Assembly: GCF_042654605.1 (NCBI RefSeq)
Contig: NZ_JBHSGT010000063.1
Coordinates: forward strand, 62,001 to 126,000
Direction: 5' to 3'
Source of the DNA: Enterococcus_I eurekensis
GTDB taxonomy: Bacteria; Bacillota; Bacilli; Lactobacillales; Enterococcaceae
DNA: 64,000 nt
Shown: positions 9,817 through 18,843 of the stretch, one piece after another
Layout of the letters: every line of letters begins with the position of its first letter
How positions within the stretch are numbered: the first letter of the stretch is position 1
Made by a program: the position numbers and the translations under genes
Notes under the pieces: model-generated
What the model was told of the DNA's origin: nothing
Databases searched by the model: none
What the model saw: the letters and a program-made list of their open reading frames with translations, nothing else

Positions 9817-10041
9817 TTAAATAACAATAAAGTCTTCGCTTTCTTCAATTAAATAATCATTGACTCGCACATAGGCAATTCCATTATCAATCGAAAAAAT
9901 CTCCAACATACTACCTTCTATCGGTTTTCCCTCAATCACAACATATTCAATATAACGCCCATTCGCCGGAATGATTCCTCGGGATTTCCCATTTTTACTC
10001 TTAAAATACTTACCCAACAACTTGTTATCCAAGTAGTGCAC
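9817..10041 (-). CDS. Short NfeD-like OB-fold protein, partner of the stomatin
   Basis: 74 residues from GTG at 10041, which is eight bases after AAGGAG; a TTG nine bases upstream is too close to that box. It is soluble, beta-strand rich, with a central KSRGIIPANGRYIEYVVIEG stretch followed by alternating hydrophobic residues, compatible with the small OB-fold domain of NfeD proteins. The assignment rests mainly on its position immediately upstream of the stomatin in the same orientation, so it is tentative. Confidence 0.55.
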   Translation of the reverse strand: MHYLDNKLLGKYFKSKNGKSRGIIPANGRYIEYVVIEGKPIEGSMLEIFSIDNGIAYVRVNDYLIEESEDFIVI

Positions 10042-10242
10042 GTATTCCAACTCCTTCTATTGCTCAGATATTATTCATTGTACCATTTCTTATGGACGAG
10101 AAAAACAAAAACAAGGAATAATTGATTGCTTTTTATTATTTTAAAAGCAGAACACTCCTACCTCACTCTCATAGAATTGTTTGACTCTTAATGAATCTAT
10201 TGTTATGATGAACGGTAAAATTTCATAGGAAGGGGTTTGTAA

Positions 10243-10695
10243 ATGCACTTAAATGTTAGAGAAATAAAAACAGAAGATTTTTCCACATGTGCTAATATTT
10301 TAGTCGAAGCATATAACGGGGAACCGTGGAATAACTCATGGACTAAAAAAGAAGCGCTTCTTAGAATCGAAGCCACAATGAGCGGCTTTAATTCACGAGG
10401 GTATGTCATTGAGCAAAATAATAAAATTATTTCGATGTGTTTAGGTAGAATTGATTATTACTACGGAAATTGGAGTCAATTTTGTATTGATGAGTTTAAC
10501 GTTCTCCCTTCTCTACAAGGAAAAGGTATTGGAGGAAGACTACTCCAATTTGTTACTAACGTAATGAAGGATGAACAAATAAACAAAATTTTTCTTATGA
10601 CCGGCGGCAAACAAGCGGCACAATTTTATACAAAACAGGGATTTGTCACGTCCCATGAAGGTAGCGCCTTGGAGTATGATTTACAAAACAATTAA
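10243..10695 (+). CDS. GNAT family N-acetyltransferase
   Basis: 150 residues, a single acetyltransferase domain. The acetyl-CoA pyrophosphate loop is LPSLQGKGIGGRLLQFV (motif A, Q-x-x-G-x-G pattern) and the C-terminal QAAQFYTKQGF is motif B. It transfers an acetyl group from acetyl-CoA to an amine; the acceptor is unknown. The ATG has GGAAGGGG upstream. It stands alone and converges on leuS, with hairpin array 2 filling the gap. Confidence 0.85.
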   Translation: MHLNVREIKTEDFSTCANILVEAYNGEPWNNSWTKKEALLRIEATMSGFNSRGYVIEQNNKIISMCLGRIDYYYGNWSQFCIDEFNVLPSLQGKGIGGRLLQFVTNVMKDEQINKIFLMTGGKQAAQFYTKQGFVTSHEGSALEYDLQNN

Positions 10696-10740
10696 AAAAT
10701 CAACTACTGATTGTCTTGCGTCAATTGACAGATAAACAAT

Positions 10741-11291
10741 CAGTAGTTGCTTTTTATTAAAACCTCTAAACACTCATAAAATAGCCTCTTAAACAAAACG
10801 GCATTTTCTGAGCAGACTCTCAGAGATAAGTCACATTCGATAAAAATGAAAAAACCATTTTTTCGAAGGTTATTCTTATCTTTCAAGTCTAAACACTCAT
10901 AAAATAGCCTCTTATTTAAAACGGTATAAATTGAAGCAGTGTTTCGGTAATAAGTCAGAATCTTTTTGAAAGTACAGAACACTTTCAAACGATTCTTTAC
11001 TTATTACTCACCCCTAATCGCTTCATTTATAACCTCTTATTTAAAACGGTATAAAAAAAGCAATGACTCGGTAATAAGCCGAAATCTTTTCGAAAGAAAA
11101 AACACTTTCGAAAGATTTTTTTGCTTATTACTCGTCATTGATCGCTTTTTATTATAACCTCTTATTTAAAACGGTATAAAAAAAGCAATGACTCGGTAAT
11201 AAGCCGAAATCTTTTCGAAAGAAAAAACACTTTCGAAAGATTTTTTTGCTTATTACTCGTCATTGATCGCTTTTTATTATAACCTCTTAAT
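10741..11291. repeat. Tandem hairpin repeat array 2 (4 units)
   Basis: Units start with ACGG at 10797, 10921, 11046 and 11171 (period 124-125 bp). The last two are identical up to the leuS stop codon. In each of those, AAAAAGC, AATGAC, GTAATAAGC, AAATCTTT and TCGAAAG pair with matching arms around an A-rich loop. The first two units have different stem sequences but keep pairing, spacing and the joint AACCTCTT-A/T-rich-ACGGTAT. The array fills the gap between the rightward GNAT gene and leftward leuS, and its final joint runs into the leuS stop. No coding capacity recognised. Confidence 0.92.
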
Positions 11292-13701
11292 TTGCTACAA
11301 TATTTACTAATTTCTTCGGTACGGCGATGACTTTGCGGATGGTTTTTCCATCGAGTTGTGCTTGAACATCAGTGTCAGCGGTTGCTAATGCTTCTAGTTC
11401 TTCGCGAGTTGCTTCGACTGGTACCATCATTTTCGCACGAACTTTTCCGTTAATTTGAACAACGATTTCCACTTCATCTTCAACTAATGCTGCTTCATCG
11501 AATGTTGGCCAAGGAACATAAGTTAAACTTTCTTTATGTCCTAAAATCGCCCATAATTCTTCACCAATGTGTGGTGTAATTGGTGCTAATAATTGAACAA
11601 AACCTTCTAAGTATTCAAATGGTAAAGCATCGACTTTATAAGCTTCATTCACAAAGACCATTAATTGAGAGATAGCTGTATTAAAGCGTAAAGCTGTCAT
11701 ATCTTCAGTGACTTTTTTAACGGTTTGATGGTAAACTTTGGTTAATTTTCCATCATTAATGGTTGTTACACGATCACGCATTTTGCCATTTTCATCGACA
11801 ATTAAGCGCCATACGCGGTCTAAGAATTTACGGCTTCCTTCTAAACCATTTTCATTCCAAGCAATCGCAGCATCTAATGGACCCATGAACATTTCATAAA
11901 GTCTTAGAGTATCAGCACCATATTTATTTACAACGTCGTCTGGATTAATCACGTTACCGCGAGATTTAGACATTTTTTCGTTATTTTCGCCTAAAATCAT
12001 TCCTTGGTTGTAAAGTTTTTGGAATGGCTCGCTTGTTGGAACCACACCGATATCGTATAAGAATTTATGCCAGAAACGAGCATAAAGCAAATGCAATACC
12101 GCATGTTCTGCGCCACCAATATAAATATCCACTGGTAACCAACGTTCTAATTTTTCGTAGCTTGCGATTTCATTTTTGTTATGTGGATCGATGAAACGTA
12201 AGAAGTACCATGAGCTACCTGCCCATTGTGGCATTGTATTTGTTTCGCGACGACCTTTCATTCCTGTTTCTGGATCAACAACATTTACCCATTCGGTAAT
12301 ATTTGCCAATGGTGATTCACCTGTACCACTTGGATGAATATCATCTGTTACTGGTAAACGTAGTGGCAATTCTTCTACTGGAACAGTTGTTGTTGTGCCA
12401 TCTTCCCAATGAATTACAGGAATTGGTTCACCCCAATAACGTTGACGTGAGAATAACCAATCACGTAGACGGTAGCTGACTTCTTTTTTACCAATACCTT
12501 TTTCTTCTAACCATTCATTCATCGTTTGAATGGCTGTTTCTTTATCCATACCATTTAAGAAATCAGAGTTTATGTGTGCACCATCACCCACAAAAGCGGC
12601 TTCTTCAATGTTTCCACCTTCAAGTACTGGAATAATTTCAATATCAAAAGTTTTGGCAAAATCATAATCACGTTCATCATGTGCGGGCACAGCCATGATT
12701 GCACCTGTACCGTATGATGCTAAAACGTAATCTGAAATCCAAATCGGTACTTCTTTTCCGTTGACTGGGTTAATCGCATAAGCACCTGTGAAGACACCGG
12801 TTTTTTCTTTGACTAATTCTGTACGTGTTAAATCTGATTTTTTACTAGCTTCTGTAATATACGCATCAATCGCTGCTTTTTGCTCAGGTGTTGTAATTTC
12901 TTGAACTAAGTCAAGTTCTGGTGCTAGTACACAGTAAGTAGCACCGAATAATGTATCTGGACGTGTAGTGAAGACCGTAAAGTCTGCATCGTGGTTAGCA
13001 ACTTTAAAAGTAACATTGGCTCCATATGAACGACCAATCCAGTTGCGTTGCATTTCTTTAATGCTTTCTGGCCAATCTAAATCATCTAAATCGTCGAGTA
13101 AACGATCCGCGTATTCCGTAATTTTTAACATCCATTGACGCATAGGTTTGCGGATAACTTCGTGATTTCCACGTTCACTCTTACCATCAATGACTTCTTC
13201 ATTTGAGATAACTGTTCCTAATGCTGGTACCCAGTTAACGGCAACTTCCGCTTCATAGGCTAAACCTTTTTCATATAATTTTGTAAAGATCCATTGTGTC
13301 CATTTATAGTACTCTGGATCCGTTGTATTAATTTCACGATTCCAATCATAACTGAAGCCTAATGAATTGATTTGGCGACGGAAAGTTTCGATATTCTTTT
13401 TGGTAAATTCCGCAGGGTCATTCCCAGTATCTAACGCGTATTGCTCCGCTGGTAAACCAAAAGCATCCCAACCCATTGGGTGTAAAACATTGTAACCTTG
13501 GCTACGTTTCATACGTGATAAAATATCCGTTGCTGTATATCCTTCTGGATGTCCTACGTGAAGACCTTGACCTGATGGGTAAGGAAACATGTCTAATGCA
13601 TAAAATTTTGGTTTTTCTGAACTGTCCGTTGTATTAAAGCTATTGTTTTTCGCCCAATACTTTTGCCATTTCTTTTCTACTTCTTTGTGATTGTAGTTCA
13701 C
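11287..13701 (-). CDS. leuS: Leucyl-tRNA synthetase
   Basis: 804 residues, normal for a bacterial LeuRS. The class I signatures HVGH (in QGLHVGHPEGYT, near residue 48) and KMSKS (near 575) are present, with the CP1 editing domain between them (TRPDTLFGATYCVLAPE). It charges tRNA-Leu. The start is GTG at 13701, with GAGGAGAA upstream. It is controlled by a T-box leader (13716-13985). Its TAA stop abuts the terminal motif of hairpin array 2, which may replace a conventional terminator; no other hairpin with a T-run is seen. Confidence 0.95.
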   Translation of the reverse strand: MNYNHKEVEKKWQKYWAKNNSFNTTDSSEKPKFYALDMFPYPSGQGLHVGHPEGYTATDILSRMKRSQGYNVLHPMGWDAFGLPAEQYALDTGNDPAEFTKKNIETFRRQINSLGFSYDWNREINTTDPEYYKWTQWIFTKLYEKGLAYEAEVAVNWVPALGTVISNEEVIDGKSERGNHEVIRKPMRQWMLKITEYADRLLDDLDDLDWPESIKEMQRNWIGRSYGANVTFKVANHDADFTVFTTRPDTLFGATYCVLAPELDLVQEITTPEQKAAIDAYITEASKKSDLTRTELVKEKTGVFTGAYAINPVNGKEVPIWISDYVLASYGTGAIMAVPAHDERDYDFAKTFDIEIIPVLEGGNIEEAAFVGDGAHINSDFLNGMDKETAIQTMNEWLEEKGIGKKEVSYRLRDWLFSRQRYWGEPIPVIHWEDGTTTTVPVEELPLRLPVTDDIHPSGTGESPLANITEWVNVVDPETGMKGRRETNTMPQWAGSSWYFLRFIDPHNKNEIASYEKLERWLPVDIYIGGAEHAVLHLLYARFWHKFLYDIGVVPTSEPFQKLYNQGMILGENNEKMSKSRGNVINPDDVVNKYGADTLRLYEMFMGPLDAAIAWNENGLEGSRKFLDRVWRLIVDENGKMRDRVTTINDGKLTKVYHQTVKKVTEDMTALRFNTAISQLMVFVNEAYKVDALPFEYLEGFVQLLAPITPHIGEELWAILGHKESLTYVPWPTFDEAALVEDEVEIVVQINGKVRAKMMVPVEATREELEALATADTDVQAQLDGKTIRKVIAVPKKLVNIVAN

Positions 13702-13734
13702 GATAACATTCTCCTCTTCAAAAATAATAAAAAA

Positions 13735-13990
13735 GTCCTATAAAAAGCATAATTGCTCTTTATAGGACGTTAAAGACGTGGTACCACCTAAATTCACTAG
13801 TTATAAACTAGCCTCAACGTGTTAACGGTCGTCACCGTATCCAATCTACTAAGGTTCAATCGGATATGCACTCAAAGGCGAGTTCAAAAGATTCTATGTA
13901 CATTTCCACCAACCATGTACTCTCTATATCAGAAGGGCTTTCTACTATTCCTTTTCAAATGTGTTTAATATTTGAACTTACGTGTATACT
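13735..13990 (-). promoter_or_regulatory. T-box leader of leuS (leucine-sensing)
   Basis: The leftward leader holds the conserved T-box AGGTGGTACCACG (13777-13789) and a strong terminator just after it (13735-13768, GTCCTATAAA pairing with TATAGGAC arms, then T6). Upstream stem I sequence has GAACTC, so CUC (Leu) is a candidate specifier codon. Uncharged tRNA-Leu would stabilise the antiterminator. The promoter is TTGAAA (14009-14014) with 17 bases to TAGTAT (13986-13991). Confidence 0.93.
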
Positions 13991-14021
13991 AGCAAATTTT
14001 ACTAGGCTTTTCAATCCTTTT

Positions 14022-15809
14022 TTAAACTTTTAATGTTTGACCCACATAAATTATGTCTGATTTCAAATTATTTGTTGTTTTTAATTGTTGAATCGAAACA
14101 CCGTAACGTTCAGAAATCGCCCATAAGCTATCACCACTTACCACTTTATGTGATTGATTGTTCGATGGCGTTACTGGTTTATTTTGAACTTGATTGTTTG
14201 CATTTGCTGTATTGGCTGTTGATTTCTTAATAATTAACTTTTGACCTGGGTGAATCAAATCACCTTTAATGTTATTTAAACTACGCAATTGATCCATTGA
14301 AATCCCATGATTATTCGCAATTAACCAAACCGAATCACCTGATTTTACCGTATACGTTTGATTACTTGTTGACGGTTTTTGACCTGTTCCCACATTCGTT
14401 GGTGGGGTTGGTTTCGCTAGATTCGTCAGCGGCGTTGGGTTAATGGTTAAACTCGTGCCTTTTTTGACAATTAACTTTTGACCTGGGTGAATCAAATCAC
14501 CCTTGATGTTGTTCCAGCTACGCAATTGATCCATTGAAATCCCATGGTTATTTGCAATTAACCAAACTGAATCGCCTGATTTTACCGTATACGTTTGGTT
14601 GCTTGTTGACGGTTTTTGACCTGTTCCCACATTCGTTGGTGGGGTTGGTTTTGCTGGATTCGTCGGTGGCGTTGGATTCGTCGTTGAACCCGTGCCTTTT
14701 TTTACAATCAACTTTTGGCCTGGATAAATGAAGTCACCTTTGATGTTATTCCAACTACGTAATTGATCCATTGAAATCCCATGGTTATTCGCAATTAACC
14801 AAATTGAATCCCCTGATTTTACCGTATAGGTTTGATTACTTGTTGATGGTTTTTGGCCTGTGCCTACATTCGTCGGCGGATTTGGATTTTCAACTGGTGG
14901 TAACGGTGTTAACTCATCCGTTGCCCCTTTTTTAACAACTAGTTTTTGACCAGGGTGAATCAAATCGCCTTTAATGTTATTCCAACTACGTAATTGATCC
15001 ATGGTAATCCCATGACGATTCGCAATTGACCAGACGGAATCCCCTGATTTCACCGTATAAGTTGCTGCCCCTTGGCTATTACTATTACCTGGATGGCTTG
15101 GCTGTTCTGGTACACTTGGTGTTGTCGGATTCCCCGTAGCCGGCGTATCAAAACGAGTTAATTGATACGCTTCGATAACGTTGTTTAATTTAGAAGCATA
15201 ACTTGGATCTGTCGCGTAACGACCAGTTAACCAAGCTGTAGCATCACGATAGCTTGTCGTATTACTCTTCCAAGCGCCCGCATAATAATAAACACCATGT
15301 TGTAATGATACATTTCTTAAAGTATAAGCGTTATCCGCAAACGATTCAGCAAATGATGGGTATTTACGGAAAGGTTCATTTTTCGTTACCCATTGACCAT
15401 TTAAATACTCCAAAGTACTCATATACACCGTTTGACCTTGATAACTTCCTTTAATACCAAACAAATTATAGTTCGGTGCTTGTGACAAGGTACTACCGCC
15501 CCAACCACTTTCGATAATTGCTTGAGCAATCATCACGGAAGCATATAAATCATTGGCATTTGCTATAGATACCGCATGTTGTGAAACCATTGAAATGAAT
15601 ACTTGTGGATCCATTGTATTTGCGCTGATTTCTTCAGTAACTGTATCTGTTTCATCCGCAAGTACTGTAACGATTGGTGATAGTGGCGCAACTGCTGAAA
15701 TTGCCGTGATTGTTGTACCTAAAACAGCCGCACTTTTTTTCATATTGCGATAAAAAGTCCGTTGTTCTTCTATTTTTCGACGTTCTTTACGTGACAAAGA
15801 CTCTCCCAT
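14022..15809 (-). CDS. Autolysin: GH73 glucosaminidase with five LysM repeats (AtlA-like)
   Basis: 595 residues, secreted. The N-terminus SRKERRKIEEQ followed by a hydrophobic segment resembles the long signal region of enterococcal AtlA. Residues about 65-220 are the GH73 domain (YASVMIAQAIIESGWGGSTL, NLFGIKGSYQG, YATDPSYASKL), with the catalytic Glu in IIESGWG. Five LysM modules follow (TYTVKSGDS type), four nearly identical and the last divergent (SHKVVSGDS), separated by Pro/Thr linkers. It hydrolyses glycan strands during cell separation. The start is uncertain: GGAGG lies only two bases before ATG 15809, and a TTG five codons on is possible. Confidence 0.9.
   Translation of the reverse strand: MGESLSRKERRKIEEQRTFYRNMKKSAAVLGTTITAISAVAPLSPIVTVLADETDTVTEEISANTMDPQVFISMVSQHAVSIANANDLYASVMIAQAIIESGWGGSTLSQAPNYNLFGIKGSYQGQTVYMSTLEYLNGQWVTKNEPFRKYPSFAESFADNAYTLRNVSLQHGVYYYAGAWKSNTTSYRDATAWLTGRYATDPSYASKLNNVIEAYQLTRFDTPATGNPTTPSVPEQPSHPGNSNSQGAATYTVKSGDSVWSIANRHGITMDQLRSWNNIKGDLIHPGQKLVVKKGATDELTPLPPVENPNPPTNVGTGQKPSTSNQTYTVKSGDSIWLIANNHGISMDQLRSWNNIKGDFIYPGQKLIVKKGTGSTTNPTPPTNPAKPTPPTNVGTGQKPSTSNQTYTVKSGDSVWLIANNHGISMDQLRSWNNIKGDLIHPGQKLIVKKGTSLTINPTPLTNLAKPTPPTNVGTGQKPSTSNQTYTVKSGDSVWLIANNHGISMDQLRSLNNIKGDLIHPGQKLIIKKSTANTANANNQVQNKPVTPSNNQSHKVVSGDSLWAISERYGVSIQQLKTTNNLKSDIIYVGQTLKV
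14230..14935 (-). repeat. Near-identical LysM-linker repeats in the autolysin gene
   Basis: DNA encoding the middle LysM modules and their Pro-rich linkers repeats with a period of about 230-240 bp (repeated GACGGTTTTTGACCTGT and CAATTGATCCATTGAAAT blocks). The repeats differ at only scattered positions, so module number could change by unequal recombination. Confidence 0.8.
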
Positions 15810-16055
15810 TACCTTACCTCCGATATTAATTTACAAAACTCATAACTTTAGTATACCTGTTCCTTTTTCTTAAGAAAAGTTTAACAGCTATTTTTTTTGA
15901 ATTGTAATCTGGCTGTAACACGTTATACATCTAATTTACTTTCATCAGACTCTTGCGAAATCTACTAGCTACGGTATACTAAAAAAGATTTCAACATTTA
16001 ATTTATCGGTTACTTTTGTTTTTATCAAAATAACGATCAATCGAAAGGAATTTTT

Positions 16056-16706
16056 ATGAAAAATAAACTTTATTATCAATTTGCTGGCAGCTGCTTTTTA
16101 CTAGGTTTTACTATTTTAGGTTATTTTGTTAAATCCTTTCCTAAATTCATTCAACCCTTTGACCAATGGCTAACAGGAATGATTTACAATGTGAATGATT
16201 CGTTCACCCCTTTTTTCGTATGGGTTACAAAATTTGCGAATCCTTCGACGATCATTATCTTATTTCTAGCAGTCTTGTTCGTGCTTATTTATGGAAAACA
16301 ATACGCAGAGGCAATTTGGTTTGGCCTAGGGGTTGTTGGGATAAGCGGTCTTATTAACCCATTGTTGAAGCTTGCTTTTGGCCGCGTGCGCCCAAGTCTC
16401 GAGCACCTCGTTACAGAACATAGCCTAAGTTTTCCAAGTGGTCATGCGACAGCGAGTATGATTCTTTACGGCTCCTTGATTTTCTTATTACCGATTTTTA
16501 TCGAAAATAAGACACTGCGTCTAACGTTACAAATTTTATTAGGAACAGTCATTTTCACCATTGGTTTAAGCCGGATTTACCTAGGCGTGCATTACCCAAC
16601 AGATGTCATCGGTGGCTTTTCATTAGCGCTTGGCTGGCTCCTTTGGTCATTTCCTGTCTATCAAGAAAAACGCTTCGTTTGGCGTTTTCAAAACAAACAA
16701 CATTAA
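16056..16706 (+). CDS. PAP2-family membrane phosphatase
   Basis: 216 residues, about six membrane helices. The three-part PAP2 active site is complete: KLAFGRVRP (about 108-116), PSGHATAS (about 127-134) and SRIYLGVHYPTDVIGG (about 174-189). It removes a terminal phosphate from a lipid such as undecaprenyl, phosphatidylglycerol or phosphatidate phosphate; the substrate cannot be read from sequence. The ATG has GAAAGGA upstream. It is 18 bases from the radical SAM gene, so the three genes up to 18247 may form one unit. It diverges from the autolysin gene. Confidence 0.88.
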   Translation: MKNKLYYQFAGSCFLLGFTILGYFVKSFPKFIQPFDQWLTGMIYNVNDSFTPFFVWVTKFANPSTIIILFLAVLFVLIYGKQYAEAIWFGLGVVGISGLINPLLKLAFGRVRPSLEHLVTEHSLSFPSGHATASMILYGSLIFLLPIFIENKTLRLTLQILLGTVIFTIGLSRIYLGVHYPTDVIGGFSLALGWLLWSFPVYQEKRFVWRFQNKQH

Positions 16707-16724
16707 GAAAGAAGCGAATCGATT

Positions 16725-17690
16725 ATGTCTTTTATTTATACCGAGGATCCCAACAAACGCTATCACTCTTGGAATTATGCGCTACGACAAGTTTTTGGCG
16801 ATAAAATTTTTAAAGTGCCCATTGATGGTGGCTTTGATTGCCCAAACCGCGACGGGACCGTAGCTCATGGCGGCTGTACGTTTTGCAGTGTTTCAGGTTC
16901 AGGCGATATGATTGTTGCGCCTGAAGATCCGATTCCGGTGCAATTCAAAAAAGAAATTGATATGATGCATCGAAAATGGCCCGGCGTCGAACAATATATT
17001 GTTTATTTCCAAAATTTCACCAACACTCATGCCCCACTTTCCGTTATTAAAGAACGCTTTGAGCAAGTCGTGAATTTGCCGGGTGTCGTTGGTCTATCGA
17101 TTGGTACACGTCCAGACTGTTTACCAGATGATGTTGTCGATTATTTGGCTGAACTCAACGAACGGTTATATTTATGGGTCGAGCTTGGCTTACAAACAAC
17201 TTTTGAATCGACAAGTAAAATGATTAATCGTGCACACGATTATCAAACTTATATCGATGGTGTCGCAAAATTACGTCGCCATAACATTCGCGTTTGTACC
17301 CATTTAATTAATGGTTTGCCTGGCGAAACGAAAGAAATGATGGAAGAGAACGTTCGTCGGACAATTCTAGATTCAGATATTCAAGGGATTAAATTGCATT
17401 TGTTGCATTTAATGAAAAATACCCGTATGTTGCGTGACTACCACGAAGGAAGGCTACAGTTGCTTTCGCAAAATGATTATACGGAAATTGTCTGCAACCA
17501 ATTGGAAATGATTCCGCAAGAAGTGATTATTCATCGGTTAACTGGCGATGCTCCTCGCGATACCATTGTTGGACCAATGTGGAGTTTAAAAAAATGGGAA
17601 GTCCTAAATGGAATCGATCAAGAAATGCGTCGACGTGATTCTTATCAAGGGAAATTCAACGTCCGTGAAGAGGTGGTGCCCTCATGTTAA
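16725..17690 (+). CDS. mnmL: Radical SAM protein, YtqA/TIGR01212 family
   Basis: 321 residues. The N-terminal cluster CPNRDGTVAHGGCTFC gives the three cysteines expected to ligate a 4Fe-4S cluster, in a wide CX11CX2C spacing; GLPGET and a C-terminal conserved region follow. In Bacillus, YtqA acts with YtqB in the wobble-uridine (mnm5s2U34) pathway and has been named MnmL. I assign the symbol from family and from linkage to the next gene. The stop codon overlaps the start of that gene (17684-17690), implying translational coupling. Confidence 0.85.
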   Translation: MSFIYTEDPNKRYHSWNYALRQVFGDKIFKVPIDGGFDCPNRDGTVAHGGCTFCSVSGSGDMIVAPEDPIPVQFKKEIDMMHRKWPGVEQYIVYFQNFTNTHAPLSVIKERFEQVVNLPGVVGLSIGTRPDCLPDDVVDYLAELNERLYLWVELGLQTTFESTSKMINRAHDYQTYIDGVAKLRRHNIRVCTHLINGLPGETKEMMEENVRRTILDSDIQGIKLHLLHLMKNTRMLRDYHEGRLQLLSQNDYTEIVCNQLEMIPQEVIIHRLTGDAPRDTIVGPMWSLKKWEVLNGIDQEMRRRDSYQGKFNVREEVVPSC

Positions 17691-18247
17691 AAACAGCTCT
17701 ACACTACAGTCGCCAACTCTTACAAGAAGTCTTACAGCCTGGTGACATTGCCGTTGATGCGACAATGGGTAATGGTCACGATACCCTATTCATGGCGGAA
17801 TGTGTCGGAAAAACCGGCTTTGTTTATGCTTTTGATATTCAAGCACAAGCGATTGAATCAACCAAAGCTCGCTTAACGGATACGCCTTTTGAGCAACGAG
17901 TCCAATTGATTTTTGATGGACACCAAAATCTAGCACTTTATTTACCCCAAGAAACCATCATTAAAGGCGCCATTTTCAATTTAGGTTACTTGCCGAAAAG
18001 TAATAAATCGATTATCACTTTGCCGAATACGACCAAAAAAGCCCTTGATGCTTTACTCGAACGTTTAGCACCAAAAGGACGAATTGTGATTGTCGCTTAT
18101 TACGGCCATAAAGGTGGCGCAGAAGAACTACTCACCGTTCGTAATTACTGTGAGCAACTCCCACAAGAATTATACAATGTCCTAAATTACCAATTCATTA
18201 ATCAAAAGAACCAACCACCAATTTTATTTTGTATTGAAAAAAAATAA
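17684..18247 (+). CDS. mnmM: tRNA 5-aminomethyl-2-thiouridine methyltransferase, YtqB/MnmM type
   Basis: 187 residues, a Rossmann-fold SAM methyltransferase. Motif I reads AVDATMGNGHDTLFMAE (about 24-40), and AIFNLGYLPKSNKSIIT carries the NLGYLP motif typical of this family. The Bacillus homologue methylates nm5s2U to mnm5s2U at tRNA position 34. It overlaps the radical SAM gene by seven bases. Earlier databases call it a putative rRNA methylase, which I regard as superseded. Confidence 0.86.
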   Translation: MLKTALHYSRQLLQEVLQPGDIAVDATMGNGHDTLFMAECVGKTGFVYAFDIQAQAIESTKARLTDTPFEQRVQLIFDGHQNLALYLPQETIIKGAIFNLGYLPKSNKSIITLPNTTKKALDALLERLAPKGRIVIVAYYGHKGGAEELLTVRNYCEQLPQELYNVLNYQFINQKNQPPILFCIEKK

Positions 18248-18374
18248 GGAATCTACTGGAAGCCCTGCTTTGCATATACACACCTTAACTAACAGTGTCG
18301 ACAACAAATTCCCTCCAGACCACTTTCCAGTTGAAGCACTGATCGAAATTTAATTTTACTAACGCATAAGAATA

Positions 18375-18410
18375 GCCCCTTTTCTGACTTCACACAATCA
18401 GAAAAGGGGC
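18375..18410. terminator. Bidirectional terminator
   Basis: GCCCCTTTTCTGA pairs with TCAGAAAAGGGGC around a 10-base loop, between the convergent mnmM and membrane-protein genes. Confidence 0.85.
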
Positions 18411-18417
18411 GATTTAT

Positions 18418-18708
18418 TCATTCTATTTTTATCTTTGCTACGCGCCACCAAAGTATAACATTGATTAGGATGGTTCCTAAGATAGCGAGTCCTAAAAATA
18501 ATTGTAGGGTTGGAACGATATCCATCATCGCATTCCAATCTGCTTTTCGAATTAGAACTTCAAGATAACGGTATTGTAGCCAGATACCCAATGCACAAGA
18601 AATCGCACTAAAAAAAGAATAATAGTGATATTTTTTCGGATGAAACATGGCAATTATTGGTAATCCACCTGCTAACATCAAACTCAAAAAGCTCAAATTT
18701 ATAATCAA
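18418..18708 (-). CDS. Small membrane protein, unknown function
   Basis: 96 residues with three hydrophobic stretches (about 2-22, 30-46 and 66-88) and a basic C-terminus (WWRVAKIKIE). The start is TTG at 18708, seven bases after a strong GGAGG, which makes translation likely although I recognise no family. It converges on mnmM and sits upstream of the copper genes in the same orientation, but separated from them by a terminator. Confidence 0.65.
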   Translation of the reverse strand: MIINLSFLSLMLAGGLPIIAMFHPKKYHYYSFFSAISCALGIWLQYRYLEVLIRKADWNAMMDIVPTLQLFLGLAILGTILINVILWWRVAKIKIE

Positions 18709-18803
18709 ATCATGACCTCCATCCCTTTAAATCTTAGTATACTAAAATCGACAGAAATTTAATTACAACTATTTTTTTAATTAATCGAATCTTAAATAAT
18801 AAA

Positions 18804-18838
18804 AAAAGAATCGTTCATCTGACTCGAACGATTCTTTT
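18804..18838 (-). terminator. Terminator of the copZ-copA operon
   Basis: AAAAGAATCGTTC pairs with GAACGATTCTTTT, six bases after the copA stop codon. Confidence 0.88.
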
Positions 18839-18843
18839 CATAA

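Noticed and set aside
9817..10041. A full-length NfeD protease-type membrane protein.
   Set aside because: Only 74 residues with no membrane helices, so only a short OB-like partner is supportable.
10740..11157. Short reading frames within hairpin array 2 (both strands).
   Set aside because: They consist of repeat sequence and lack ribosome binding sites.
10741..11291. CRISPR array.
   Set aside because: Units of 125 bp have no short constant repeats with unique spacers, and no cas genes are near.
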